A stretch of 64,000 nucleotides of DNA from Lathyrus oleraceus (taxonomy: Eukaryota > Streptophyta > Magnoliopsida > Fabales > Fabaceae), in the NCBI RefSeq assembly GCF_024323335.1, contig NC_066579.1, positions 249,419,575 through 249,483,574 of the forward strand. Direction: 5' to 3'. The notes beneath the pieces are model-generated. The model did not search any database. It had not been told where the DNA came from and saw only the letters and a list, made by a program, of their open reading frames with translations. Numbering within the stretch: the stretch's first letter is position 1; each line of letters opens with the position of its first letter. Both the position numbers and the translations under genes were made by a program. Shown here one piece after another: positions 46,506 through 58,880 of the stretch.

Positions 46506-48212
46506 TCACACAGAAGGCTCTATATCACCAACCATCTTCGCAAACTCTGCGGCGAACCTGAGCTCGGTGTTCTCCTGCTGTAATCTCCCCACCTCCTTCT
46601 GGTGAATCTTCATCTGCCTGAAGTAATGATCTCTCTCAGCAATGTAATGATCTCTCTCGGCGATGATCTTCATGTTTTCTGCTTCCTTGATCTTCAGCTT
46701 TGCCTCCCACTCATCAATGAGGATTCTGACTCTGTCTTCCCTCTGATCCCTCACGAGGATTTGCCTCCTCTTCTCATCTTCAATGACCTTTGAGGCTCTG
46801 GCTAGCTTCTCCTTAGTGATGTCGTGCTCCTTTGTGGATGACGCTAAAGCTTGACTGACCTTGCCATAGTAAGCGGTATCCATCTCAAAGCGCTTCGCTT
46901 CCAGGGCATGTCGCTTGTCTTGATCTTCCATCTTTACTTTGATCTCCTGATTAGCCATCTGGACCCGAGCGACACTCATCTCCAATTCCATTTTCTCTAC
47001 AAGCAACTGATCTCTCTCCCGCTTCATCTCTAGGAACTCTTCCATACTAACAGAAGAAGGAGATTCCTCAATCAACGGATACCAAGGATCAACCATAGGA
47101 AATGGTAGACAAGTAAGCTCCACCCTCTTGTTGAGCCAGTCATCAAACGGAGGAAAAGACCTGTTATTAGCTCTACCCCAAGAAAACTTGCCTTTCCTTT
47201 GAATGCTGCGCCATGCATCAGATACCTGCCTCAACTTGGCCTGATTGCCCTCAACCGGGAAGTACAAAGTTTCCTGAATCTCACTCTTGAGAGGAGGAAC
47301 CTCCATAGCGAATCCCATTTGTCTCTTAAGAAGTGTCGGGTTATAATTAATGCAACCCTGAACTCCTATAAGTGGTACATTGGGAAAGCCCCCACAACTG
47401 CAAATGAAATCTTGTCCAACCCCACTACTGTGAGTCCAAGCTATGTCTCTGGCCCGCAAACCCATCAGCTTGGTCGCCCAATTGACAGTACGGTCAAGAA
47501 GAACAAAAGCACCCCTGGTAGGCAAATATCCCATAAACCACTTGTATAGCAGCTGAGTGCAACATCGAATCAATCCCCCACGCCGCTTCTCGTTCCTGTT
47601 ATGGACCGAGTAATAGACATCTCCGATCAAAGTAGGAATAGGATTCCTCTGCATAAACAATCTGATAGCATTAATGTCCACGAAGCTCCTCTGATTAGGA
47701 AACAGGATGGTCCCATAAATGCTCACAGCAATCAAGGCACAGACAGCTTTCCAGTTACCCAACTCAGCACGCTCTTTGGCCTTAGACTCTAGGAAACTCA
47801 GATGGAAACCAGGCAACTTCCCCTTCTCTTTCAGACTCCCCTTAACCATTTCCGGACTCAAATAAAGAGCACGGGAAATCCCACCAATATCAGGTTCTTC
47901 CTTAGTAGCATAGAAAGGAACCTGATTTCTGATCTGAACGCCCAAGATACCAGCATAATCCTCCATCAAAGGCCCCAATAAGTAATCTGGGAAGACAAAA
48001 CACCTCAAACCAGGATCATAAAACTGAAGAAGAGTATGAATGGCACTCCTATCTCTATCAGTGAGTCTGAAAACCATCTTCAGAATACCCCCATACATCT
48101 CGCGAAACATCCCCACATAGTCGGGCGTGATCAATGCTATCATATCCTTCAGCATACTGATCTCTGGATCAAAGAAACTGTAGACAACATCGTCCTTCAA
48201 ACCGGGCCTCAT
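46506..48212 (-). CDS. E3 ORF1, extra protein upstream of gag
   Basis: A 568-residue frame with no internal stop begins MRPGLKDDVVYSFFDPE. An additional ORF between the 5' LTR and gag is a hallmark of Ogre elements, and its function is unknown. Residues 1-380 form a globular region rich in Trp, Cys and Gly (for example RGGLIRCCTQLLYKWFMGYLP and DFICSCGGFPNVP). It recalls the plant-specific DUF7745 or plant-mobile-domain-like proteins, from memory and unverified. From about residue 395 it turns into a long Glu/Lys/Arg-rich coiled coil with heptads and a repeated IAERDHY. Neither a signal peptide nor a membrane segment is visible. E1, E2 and E4 have no remaining counterpart, so only E3 here can supply it. 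Confidence 0.88.
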   Translation of the reverse strand: MRPGLKDDVVYSFFDPEISMLKDMIALITPDYVGMFREMYGGILKMVFRLTDRDRSAIHTLLQFYDPGLRCFVFPDYLLGPLMEDYAGILGVQIRNQVPFYATKEEPDIGGISRALYLSPEMVKGSLKEKGKLPGFHLSFLESKAKERAELGNWKAVCALIAVSIYGTILFPNQRSFVDINAIRLFMQRNPIPTLIGDVYYSVHNRNEKRRGGLIRCCTQLLYKWFMGYLPTRGAFVLLDRTVNWATKLMGLRARDIAWTHSSGVGQDFICSCGGFPNVPLIGVQGCINYNPTLLKRQMGFAMEVPPLKSEIQETLYFPVEGNQAKLRQVSDAWRSIQRKGKFSWGRANNRSFPPFDDWLNKRVELTCLPFPMVDPWYPLIEESPSSVSMEEFLEMKRERDQLLVEKMELEMSVARVQMANQEIKVKMEDQDKRHALEAKRFEMDTAYYGKVSQALASSTKEHDITKEKLARASKVIEDEKRRQILVRDQREDRVRILIDEWEAKLKIKEAENMKIIAERDHYIAERDHYFRQMKIHQKEVGRLQQENTELRFAAEFAKMVGDIEPSV

Positions 48213-49234
48213 GTCTGAGCAAGAAGTCTCTCAACCAGGATCTCGATCGAAAATATCCCTGCATATGGATAAACATGAGTTAGATGCAGATAAATGCAAA
48301 ATGTTAATGATGCTGATGTATGAATGCAATGCATAGTGCCATCCTCCAAGTCATCTGATCATCTGTTGCACAGAAATCTGATCTCTGAACTGATCACAAC
48401 CATCTGAGGTACTGAGCAAACACAAGTCCGACCCAAGGGTTCCGAAATAAACGGAACTGAAAGACACATCACCATCATCATCAAACAATCTCTGAGCAGA
48501 TAACCATAAGATCTCTGCGTCGGCCCGGGGAATCCTGAAATAAACGGATCCCCATTGATAAATAACACGGACAGAACTCCGGCGCCTCAGAAATAAATGC
48601 CCATAAATCCAACTTATAAATAGGACTCTGATCAACAGAACCATTAGTCACCATCAAAGTCACCATCTGAACATGCATCTGTAAGAATCAACCCTCCCCT
48701 CACAGGTAAATTCTAATCAGGTAATCCTAAGGCGGATAATAGTCTCGACAATCGGGCAGAGATACTCAATGGGTTTGCCCTTTCGGGTGTGCCATTGTAG
48801 CTCTCCTGAGATCGTCTAAACCAAAGATCCGGAAAGATCGGTCACCGAAGTCAATAGCTCAAAAGAGGTAACCCAACCAAAGTGGAAAACCCCACAAAGG
48901 AAGAGCACTCTCCAATGAACCTCGTCCGGCTTGTGGTATGTCACGTCGCAACAACATGCCCAACCAGCATGTGAGGAACGTGAGACCACACTAATCCTAG
49001 GTGTATACTCGGGCCTGGGTTTTAGCCCCACTCAAAACACCCACCCCAAAACAGAGGAACCACCTGTACAGAGGACAGCAACATGATAGTATGATGCATG
49101 CAAATATTTATGCAAATATATACAATCAGAATAATAATAAATGCAGTAAATAGCAGCACAAGCAACCTAAACTATCCTAAAGCGCTAGGAGAGACTCGCT
49201 TAGGGAAGATGGACCAGCAATAGGTCAACTTCTA
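48213..49234 (-). other. E3 5' leader
   Basis: About 1 kb between the PBS and ORF1, without a convincing gene. The open frames (for example 48644-48351) overlap in several frames and have no recognised domain. Near 48740-48790 there is a CCCTTTCGGG phrase. Confidence 0.6.
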
Positions 49235-49252
49235 TCCCCAGCAGAGTCGCCA
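49235..49252 (-). other. E3 primer-binding site
   Basis: The sense strand reads TGGCGACTCTGCTGGGGA, two bases (GC) after the LTR end at 49255, as in E2. Confidence 0.9.
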
Positions 49253-49254
49253 GC

Positions 49255-50680
49255 TGTCGCATCTGCGAAAAACAACCGGCGGGCTAAAACAAAACAACAC
49301 AGAGCCGCCACCGTGCGTTATTTATCCCAAAAGAGGGAAAGGAAACGCTCGAAGTAAACCTGGGAAAAGCATGGTCTCGCGACCAAAGAGAATGGGATCG
49401 GGAGTCGGTTATGCGAAGGGAAGGTATTAGCACCCCTACGCATCCGTCGTACTCGACGGGATCCACGCTCAAAAAGATAGGTTAAGGTTGCTAAAACAAA
49501 CATCACACACACACACTGAAAAACAACACAGGTGGAAAAGAGGGGAAAGGGCTCGCTAGGATATCGCATCCTATGCCTATGTATCTCATCTGGAATGAGA
49601 ATCAGAGCTGCCGTAGTTCGGCTCACGCACGCCGAAACAAACACAAGCACAGACGCTGAGACGTCAAAACAACCACACAAACAGGCAAACATGGAAACCG
49701 AATGCCAATCGCTGGACTTACATCGGACTCCAAGCACACAACAAGAGGATACGGAATGCCAATTGTTGGGCTTACATCCGTCTCCTAACACACACAAGAA
49801 AGACAACACACAACAAGTTACTAAGGAGTCTGGCACTCGAGCCTAGCAACTGTCAAGCAAACACACACAAAAAGAAAAAGGGTGCCCGGAGAGATCTCGT
49901 ACGACCTCCTGCCTACGTACCTCATCTGGTATGAGGATCAGGGCAACGTAGTTCCCCTTAACAGGGGAGAAACTTTCTCCTAACTAGAGACTGGGAAATG
50001 ACCAACTAGAAGGGAGACTGACTCGAGCCTAATAGTTATCATGTATTCCACAATGGTCCTAGGTTGAGTTTTCTATCTACTTGCACAGGCAGCAAGCTAA
50101 TCCTAAACAGGCAAAGCAAAGCATGCAAGCATAATCAAAACAAAGCAAACATTCACAATTAGCACACACTATATACAGACAAAGTGGGCTCACACAAGGG
50201 TTAGGCTGCAAAAGCAAGCCAACTGTATCAGGGTGATGTTAGCTCTTAACCCTAACATTGAGAGTTAGGGTGAAGCAGATAAAATGGGAAGTGAGGGGTG
50301 TGCCTCACAACTCTTATCTTGGGCCTGGGAGAGCTTTAGACAAAGGAAATGTGGGTTCAGAAAGTGGGAACCCTTCTACACTTATGACACTGACTCAACT
50401 GTACAACTGTACAAGGATCTTGGGTTAATATCCTCAAGGCATCAACATGTAATGTGAGCCAAGGGATGACTCAACAGAATAGCAGGAGAAGGACTACACA
50501 TCTCTTGTATCTGCCAATTGCCTTATCAAAGGTCTTTTCCTGCTTGGGGACAAAGATAAACAAACACAAGCATTGCCTCTTAAGGAGGACTTCAGACAGG
50601 TGCCTGGCCAAGTAACAGGCCAGGTCTTCCAGACTACATGGAGTTAGTGATGCTATATCTCAATTGGTTAAGCAACCAAG
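49255..50680 (-). repeat. E3 5' LTR, inner part, split by E4
   Basis: The sequence follows the solo LTR (29287 to about 30713) with few changes until CCAAG at 50676-50680, where E4 begins. In the solo LTR the same place reads CAACCAAGCAACAGC uninterrupted. The remainder must lie past the window end. Confidence 0.9.
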
Positions 50681-53600
50681 TGTAGCGGTGTATTCGTCGC
50701 TATATGATTTATTGATTAAACCATAAGCAAAGTATACAATGAATCGAGTCGCCACCACACTTTTATTTATCCTAAGGACTGGTTAAAAAGCGAACAAAAA
50801 CCTAAGAAGTTTTACACGTAGAAAACCAATAAAAGATCAGAGAATCTGGGTAAGGGGTAAATTACGCAATGGGAAGGTGTTAGGCACCCATCACGTCCTA
50901 GGTACTCCTAGGGAGCCCTTTTCACACTTGTTGTATAAAAAATGTTTATTTGTTTATGACATATTGTGCAAACATGAATGGGATGATAAGAAAAGAATGT
51001 ACAAGTTAGTTATCTTTGTGTTCGAACGGATGAACCCGTTGCCTACGTACCTTCCATCAAAGGTAAGGATCAAAACGCCGTAGTTCGGCTAAAAGATTTC
51101 CAAAAATTAGTGAGTTCATTTTAAGACACAAGCACTAAGGCTTTTCATTACCAATGGGAGAAAACTCAACCAACATCAACAATCCACCATGCGAGGACGG
51201 CTTCAACATACTAGTGAGGGGTTAACCCTATAATAAGTATGGAAGACTTACAATCAACTCACTAAGGATAAGGTAAGATTTACATCAACCACTATGGTAA
51301 TTAAAACCTATGGCTAATGTATGAAAACATGTTAACAATGGGCAAAGCCAAAACAATTGAATGGGTGAAGTTAATTGATTATGATTATTCACAAAATATG
51401 GTCAAGGTATGATTAAGATTGATTCAAAGAAGTGTTATGAAAAGTGAAGTTTGAAAAGTCAAGGACTTATGGTCCAGGTTTCTAATTTGAAAAGACATGA
51501 AGATGTTTGCACAACAAGTCAAAGTTTTTGAAAGCAAAGTGTGAAAAGGTTTAGGACAAAGAGAGTATGGATGATGGAATGTAAAACTTCTTAGAAAGGT
51601 TCACCTCTTGAAATCATATAGAAGATGATTCAAGTGTGTCCTTAGGAATGGGGCAACAAAGCAAGTAAAAATAAAGGCAAGGTGATACCGGATGCCATCA
51701 ATGGTCTTATACCAATCTCACAAACAAAAGTGAATACCGGATACCAATAAATGGATTTACACCAATCTCCTAAAGTAAAACAATGATACCGGATGCCATC
51801 AATGGTCTTATACCAATCTCGCAAAGCAAAAGCGGATATCGGATACCAATAAATGGATTTACACCAATCTCCTAAAGTAAAACAAAACTTAGATGTCAGA
51901 TGCCAATCTATCTGGACTTATACCAACCTTCAAAGGATGATCATAGGAATACAAGGGCCAACAACATGGTCTTACACTTGCATCCTCACATACAACAAAC
52001 AAACAAAGCATTTAAGCAATGGACATGAGTGACCAAATGAGATGGTCTTACACTCTGTCCCTTCCAAATCACAGGAACAATGGCCAAAGAACATGGTCTT
52101 ACAATTGTCCTCAATGGGTAAACCAAACATGGATCACAAAGATATGCAATGATGATCATGCAATAATGAGCAATCAATGATGATAAGTGCACAAAGGTAA
52201 GCAAACATGTACAAATGCAACAAGCAATCAAACAAACATTTAGCACACTCTATAACCAAACAATTAGGCTCAATCAAAGGGTTAGACTTAAAAGTCAACT
52301 GGAATAGGGTCAATGGTGCTCTTAACCTTGACATTGAGAGCCAAGGTGAAGCAGATGAAAGGATATGAGGGGTGTGCCTCATCACTCTTATCCCTGGTCA
52401 GGGAGAGCATTGAATATCAGAAGATGTGGGAGTTCAGAAAGATGGAACTCTCTCCACAAGTTAGACTCGATTGATCTTGGGTTTTTACTCACTATGCATC
52501 AACACATGTGGTGTGTGAGCAAGGTGAGTGACTCACAGAATAGTAGGAGATAGGCTACATATCTCTTTTGTCTACCAATTGCCTCACATGAGGTCTTTAC
52601 CTGCTTGGGGACAAAGTTAAACAATCACAAACATCGCCTCTTAAGGAGGACTTCAGACAGGTGCCTGGCTAAATAACAAGCCAGGTCTTCCAGACTACAT
52701 GGAGACAAGAGAGTCTACCTCAATGCTTAAGCAAAGCAAAGCAATAGCTAGTTCTCAAGGAACTAAAGCGACTATGGTACCTGAAATCAATCAAATATAA
52801 TCAGTATCAACAGTCAACACAATCAATCATATGTGCAAAGCACAAACTCAAATGAAATGAGTTAGCATCCTACAAAACAAACCAAGTTAGTTCATCACAA
52901 TCAAATAAACCAAAATCAATCAACTTGAATTAAACTCTTCAAAGCATTTTGCTTCTTAACCTGAAAAAAAACAACTCAAAGGTGAGAAGTAAGACCACTA
53001 GGACAAGCCTAGGGTCAAAAGGAGGTGAAAAATTCAAAACAGCAAGTGAAAATTGATCAAAACCAAGATTTATCAAACAAGAGTATAATCTAATTGGTCT
53101 CACATCTAAACTATGCACCAAATCAATTTTATACACATAACATGTCAAACTATGCATTTTGGAATTACATTGGAGCTAACAGAATGATCACATTCAAACC
53201 AATATCAAAACAGCTCAATAAATTCCACAAAAATTCCAGCTCAAACAGAACACATTCAATGAGCAGCATATCAAGTTTCAGGTTATTTGGACAAGTGGAA
53301 GTAGGGGAATTAAAATCAGGAAGTCATGGTATGCAAATACAACTTCAAATAAGACCACAAATCATGTGCCAACTTCAAATGAATGCCAAACAGTGAAAAC
53401 AAATGATAAATGAATGGGACCAAAGCCAAGATGAAGTTAAACATGTTAATAACCACTCCACCAAATTTCATCTTCATATGATAAGGAATGAGAATTTTAC
53501 AAGTCATGCAAGTTGATCACTCAAGAAAAGTTCTTAAAATGGTAAACAGCAAACAAAAATACCAATCAAATAGGAAATTGATCAACAAATCCTACAAAAA

Positions 53601-56082
53601 ATCATGGTTAAACTAGACATATAGATGTAATCACATGCAAAAATCCAGAGCAAATAGCATTCAATAAGCATGGAAACAAAATTCAAGAAGTTGAGATAAC
53701 ATAGTGTGACACACATTGTCACACTCAACTTGATCACATCATATCTCTCTAACCAGGAACTCAAAATTAGCAAACTATACATCAAAATCACCAGGAGAGA
53801 GTCAAGAACATGTATGTAAAATTTCACACATTTTGGATAAGGTATCACTATTTTATGAATGAAATGGCAAAACATACACACATGGCATACATGACCAAAG
53901 TCTCTAGGCAAAAATCAAAAATCAATCAGGCACAACTTTGATTATCATACCTAAAAAAAACTAGAGAGAATTTGGAGATCAACACAAAAATCCTCACTCA
54001 ATTTGGATCAAAAATGGATTAATTATGATTTTTTGAAGATTGTTGAAAGAATGAAATAATTATTTAAGAGTTTAAATGAATTTGAATGAGGCGAATGGCA
54101 TTTTCGTAAATATCCACAGCCAGGGGCGAAACGCCCCGTTTCACTAAACGCGGTGGCATTGTGTGAGTGGCTGATTCACGCGGGAAACAAGAAATTTGAA
54201 CACAGGCCAGGCGAGAAAGATCAAAACGCGTTCTGAAGCGAAAATATGCGTGTTCATCGCGTTTTCACACTGTTCATCATCAACATTCACAAAACTTCAT
54301 GGAAATGTACAAACCATATATGGATGGAATCAGCATGCAACGTACATCACTAATATCAACTCAATTTCATCTAACATTCAACATAGAAAAAGATTCGATC
54401 CAAGAAAGTTTTGCATCTAAATATTCAGATCCAGATTTCTCCTTCGATACTTAACGAAAATCTACGATCTAAGTTGCAGTGTAACCTATGTAGTGAGATC
54501 TACAAGACGCATATCAAGATTTAAAGAATCGTGTCAATCGAGTTCTGACCTTATGAATGATGCAGTTCGTGATTCAGCTTGTTTCGCGGCTCTAATGGCA
54601 GAAACAGACACTCTATGATGATGTAGAAGATGTGTGAAGGTGAGAATTCAGCTCAATAATGCTCCAGCTTCGCGAAATCCCTAACTGCCATGGAAGTGAG
54701 CTTGCTTTGACAGTTGCAATTTTCAATTCTTCTCCACGATTTAGCCTAAAACAGATCTTCAAGAGTACCTATTGATGATGATTATCACAAGAGAAAACAG
54801 AAAAAGTGATGGATTCTTGATGAATGAGTGAAAAAAGTGTGAAGAAAAATTGTGTGAATTGAGAGAATTTGTGGATTTTTGGAGTTTGATCTGAAAATTG
54901 TGATTGTGGATCCTGAGCATTCTGTTAGGATTAAGCCTTTATAGTTCCTCTTAATCCATGCCTTAATCATGTTTAGCTCAATTTGGATGGATTAGTGAAT
55001 TGCACACATTATGTACTTTGGCCAATTTGCCCTTTGATAGCTTGAACCAACGGAACAGTGATTTTCTGCTTGCAACAAGTCACAAATTGCATTTGGAAGT
55101 GAACTGAATTGGTTTGGCATGGAAATCCTTTGTATTTTGAAATTTGACTTTTCTTCCCACCAAAAATTAAATGGTTCACTTGAAAAATGACCTTTTTATG
55201 TGAAGGTTTTTGATGAAATGTGATGATGCATTTGGATAGTACACATCAAATGTGGTTTGCTCAAAAAAGAATCAACCAATTTGGCCTAATGGTTTGAAAG
55301 ATATGCCACTTTGAAATTCCAAAATTCTTGAAAATGATTTGATCATAACTTGCCAACCATAAATGAGAAATGAGTGTTCTTGGACTTTTTGGAAAGGCAA
55401 GAGCAAGATCTTCAACTTTAATGTTGGACAAATTTTGATTTGAAGCTTGTTTGGACATGTAATTTTGAGGAGAATGACTTTCCATTTTGGGCAGGTGAAA
55501 ATTACAGGTCATTTCTATTTTGGGAAACTTTTTGTCTGACCTCAAATTCTTCACTGTGGATGTTTGAAATGTTATATGAAGCTTATATGGACATGAATGA
55601 GACCTTTCCAACCATCTCACACCTTCCAATCCCTGATTAAATGCACATTTGACCACAGTTGACTTTGCTAGGGTTTTGGTTGACTGAGCCATGTTCTGAT
55701 GAATTCCAAGCCTCTACCACTTGAGATCTTGATACCAAATGATATCACAACTCATATGAGCTTCTTATGAATGATCATGGTGCCCAAATTCTTCAAGAAT
55801 GGCCACCATCTATTGCCCAATGAATGGTTTGACTGTTTGACTGATGATTGCTTTATCTGCAAGAAACAAGGTTAGATGACAATATTTTTTGTACTTTTGG
55901 GTTAGTAAACACATGAAAAGCAATGATATACAAATGCAATACATGCTTGGTGATCAAGAACCAACACTCACAAGGTACCCACCCACTAGGAGGCAAGCAA
56001 AGGTGCACAATGATCCTTGAGGCAATGATATGATATGATATGATGCCATGAGGGATCTTAGGGCAAAAATTGGGGTCTTACA
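50681..56082 (-). repeat. E4 3' LTR
   Basis: 5,402 bp from TGTAGCGG to GGGGTCTTACA. Parts (about 52250-52740) resemble the E3-family LTR at about 30220-30720, so E3 and E4 LTRs are distant relatives. Numerous open frames inside are unrelated to known proteins. Confidence 0.88.
51680..51960 (-). repeat. Tandem repeat within the E4 3' LTR
   Basis: About five units of roughly 60 bp alternate GCCATCAATGGTCTTATACC and CCAATAAATGGATTTACACC, each followed by AATCTC. They drift at the end (GTCAGATGCCAATC). Confidence 0.75.
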
Positions 56083-56096
56083 GATGCCCCTATTTA
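56083..56096 (-). other. E4 polypurine tract
   Basis: In sense direction AAATAGGGGCATC adjoins the LTR start TGTAAGACC. It closely matches the tracts of E1 and E2. Confidence 0.8.
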
Positions 56097-56639
56097 AGGT
56101 CATTCTAGCCGGAGAAGTGAAGTTTAGAAATCTTCATCTCGACGCGGTAGAATGGGCTTAAATAACAGTAATGAGACAATTTTTGGTCCCTAAGAGACCT
56201 CATGATGCAGATGTATGCATGCAAAAGACACAAACTCTGTGGGGATAATGATTCACACAGAAGAAAATACGATCCATCGGAGTAATACACTCACCAGGCA
56301 TAGAGACTCTAACAGGACTCTTATGGGGATAACAAAAGAAAAGGAATGCGTGAGCAGGACACGACTTTGAGTTGGGGAAAACAAAACTGACACAGCGTGT
56401 GCAAGACACGACTCTGATTAGGGGATAACAGAAAACAGACTGGAGACCTTACTGGGGAAGTAAAGGACTCACACTGGGGATAAGAATCGATTCCAAAGGG
56501 AACACATCCATTGGAATGACTCAATCTGACCCACACAATGCATGTACTGGGGAGAACACCAATACAGCAACACAAATAGGAACACAAATCCGCTGGGGAA
56601 ATCTAGAAAAGACTTTCCAGGGGAAGCCAATGATGAGAT

Positions 56640-57840
56640 GTTACCGGTATAAGGGAAACAAACTCAGGAAGAATGAATATCTAAGACCGGTATAAGGGTG
56701 AGAGATATCAATCAATCCAAACATCTGAGAAGGACCTGAAAAAGGTACATCAACTCAGGCAAATCTGACTCCACAGGGGACCAAGGTCATAATAGGGAGC
56801 CGAAAGGAAGGAAACACCAAGGATACCGAGGTATATAATAGGTGACCGACCGAAACATGAATTGGTATATATGCCAAGACACTCATCATCCTGAAGAAAG
56901 CTAAAAAAGCAGACTTGTTTATAGGATGGATATTCAATTCCACAAGGAATATGAATCTTACTCTGCGGAGAAAACAATCAAAATATTGACCCAAGAGTGC
57001 ATGAGACATATTATTCATTACCGGCAGACCGTGAATAATATACTCGAAAAGGAAAAGACACCAGAGATACCGGAGTATATAATAGGTGACCTACCAAAGA
57101 CGTGAATTGGTATATATGCCAAGACACTCATCATCCGAAAGGAGGGCTTAAAAAAGCAAATCGACTTACAGGATGGACATTCGAATCCACAACAGGAAAA
57201 CGAATCTTACTCAACTGGGGACACAAACCCAAAGAGTACATGAGATATAATATCCATTACCGTCAGAACATGGATAGAATACTCGCATGAGATATATTAT
57301 CTATTACCGGCAGACCGTAGATAATATACTCGCATGGTAAGAAACACCAGGGATACCGAAGTATATAATAGGCGATCTACCGAAAATGTGGATTGGTATA
57401 TATGCCAAAACACTCATCATCCAAAACACAAACTGGTTAAAGGATGCATATTCGATTCTACAAAGAATACGAATCTTACTCTACTGGGGGAAGATCAACA
57501 AAGGACTCCAACCAAAGAGTGAAAGAGATGTATTATTCATTACCGGCAGACCGTGAATAATATACTCAAATGGGAAGAGGCACCAGAGATACCGAGGTAT
57601 ATAATAGGTGACTAACCAAAAAGAGAGACAATCGATACCAAGCATCCGGGTAAACGAAAGACAACTCAAAGGGGATAAATTGCAAGCATCCGACAATTAT
57701 CTGAAACAACAAATATTCGACTCCGCAAAGGGAATAACGAATCTTACTCGACTAGGGAAACACAAAAGGCTTCGACTGAAGAGTGCATGAGATATATTAT
57801 CCATTACCGTCAGAACGTGGATAACATACTCGCATGGAAG
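56640..57840 (-). repeat. E4 3' UTR: 240-290-bp repeats with 10-bp-stem hairpins
   Basis: Four to five units contain a phrase like GATACCGAGGTATATAATAGG, then CAAGACACTCATCATCC, then a hairpin with a 14-base loop TTACCGGCAGACCG. Arms: ATATTATTCA/TGAATAATAT (57008-57041), ATATTATCTA/TAGATAATAT (57294-57327), TATTATTCA/TGAATAATA (57531-57562), ATATTATCCA/TGGATAACAT (57794-57827, one mismatch), and ATAATATCCA/TGGATAGAAT (57247-57280, two mismatches). Confidence 0.85.
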
Positions 57841-58880
57841 ATTATCCACAACCGGTATAAGGGTTAGCAAAGGATAAATCGACCGGAAAGAAAGGCATCG
57901 GGATACCAAAACTAGGTATATAATGATGACCAATCAAAGGGAGTAACAATCATTACCGAGCAAACGGGTAAATGAAAGACGATCCGCTGAGGATGAATTG
58001 TAAGCATCCGGCAATTATTCACAGGGACTGGCTGGGGATACATTGATAAACAATCAATGATCCGGGGAACAAATCACTAGCAAACGGTGAAAAGACCCAC
58101 TGGCGACTTCAAAAGGGATAACATTGCGAGCATACGGCAATGATCCAGAAGACTACTTGCTGAGGATAAATTGCTAGCATCTGGCAATTATCCAGAAGCA
58201 AGGGGGGAGTATCGACATCGAATATTGAATGAAGATAACCACAAAGAGTAACCGGCATCGGTTAGGATGAACAATAAGGTTAACTCTGCAAAGGGGAGAA
58301 ATTAGGGTTTACAACTACCGAATACGGGGTAGAATACCAAAATCTGGCTGAGGAGACAAGAGGTTAACACTACCGACTACTGGGTAGAAACCAACGACTC
58401 AGCTGGGATAAAATTGCAAGCAACCGGCAATTATCCAACTGTACCACAAGGCACAAACTCCGATGGGGAGAACAAAACAACATGGGATTTATAACTACCG
58501 AATACGGGGTAGAAGACCACAAACTCCACTGGGGATAGGATGAATGAAGGCCAAATACTGAGCACTTATTCAACTTATTCCACAGGGAAACGCAAACTTT
58601 GTGGAGATAAAAATCACAACAACAGAGAATCCACCATCAACCAGAACGAACCACAAAGGTTACCTCTGCGAGGGGAAAAGAGATAGGACTTATAACTACC
58701 GAATACGGGGTAGTAGCCATACTCTAGTGGGAATAACCACAAATTAGGGTTTACATCTACCGAATACTGGGTAGAAGACCAACAACTCTTACAGAGGAAT
58801 AAAAGGTATATAACCACAAATTCCGCCAAAAAGCAAGAACATAGGACTTACAACTACCGGTTACTGGGTAGAGGCCCACA
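57660..58880 (-). repeat. E4 3' UTR: two further hairpin families
   Basis: One family has AATTGC/GCAATT arms with a 9-base loop: 58169-58189, 58412-58432, and CATTGC/GCAATG at 58122-58142. Weaker members are near 57678 and at 57996-58016. The other has CTACC/GGTAG arms with an 8-base loop that varies: 58315-58332, 58370-58387, 58495-58512, 58696-58713, 58757-58774 and 58854-58871. Confidence 0.85.

Larger units (their letters stand above)
36262..50680 (-). mobile_element. E3: near-complete Ogre element, 3' end missing
   Basis: In sense direction: 5' LTR (49255 rightwards, split by E4), PBS, leader, ORF1, gag-protease, intron, RT-RNase H-aRNase H, integrase and a long repetitive 3' UTR. The 3' UTR runs into the chromovirus gag near 36262-36300 with no polypurine tract, 3' LTR or target duplication visible. 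The 3' end was therefore lost by deletion or rearrangement. Two in-frame stops (45186-45188 and 40003-40005) are the only coding breaks I see, so this copy decayed recently. The exact left boundary is uncertain by about 150 bases. Confidence 0.85.

Noticed and set aside
29287..50680. Solo LTR at 29287 as the 3' LTR of E3
   Set aside because: It has its own perfect CCCCT duplication on both sides and lies in the family A LTR.
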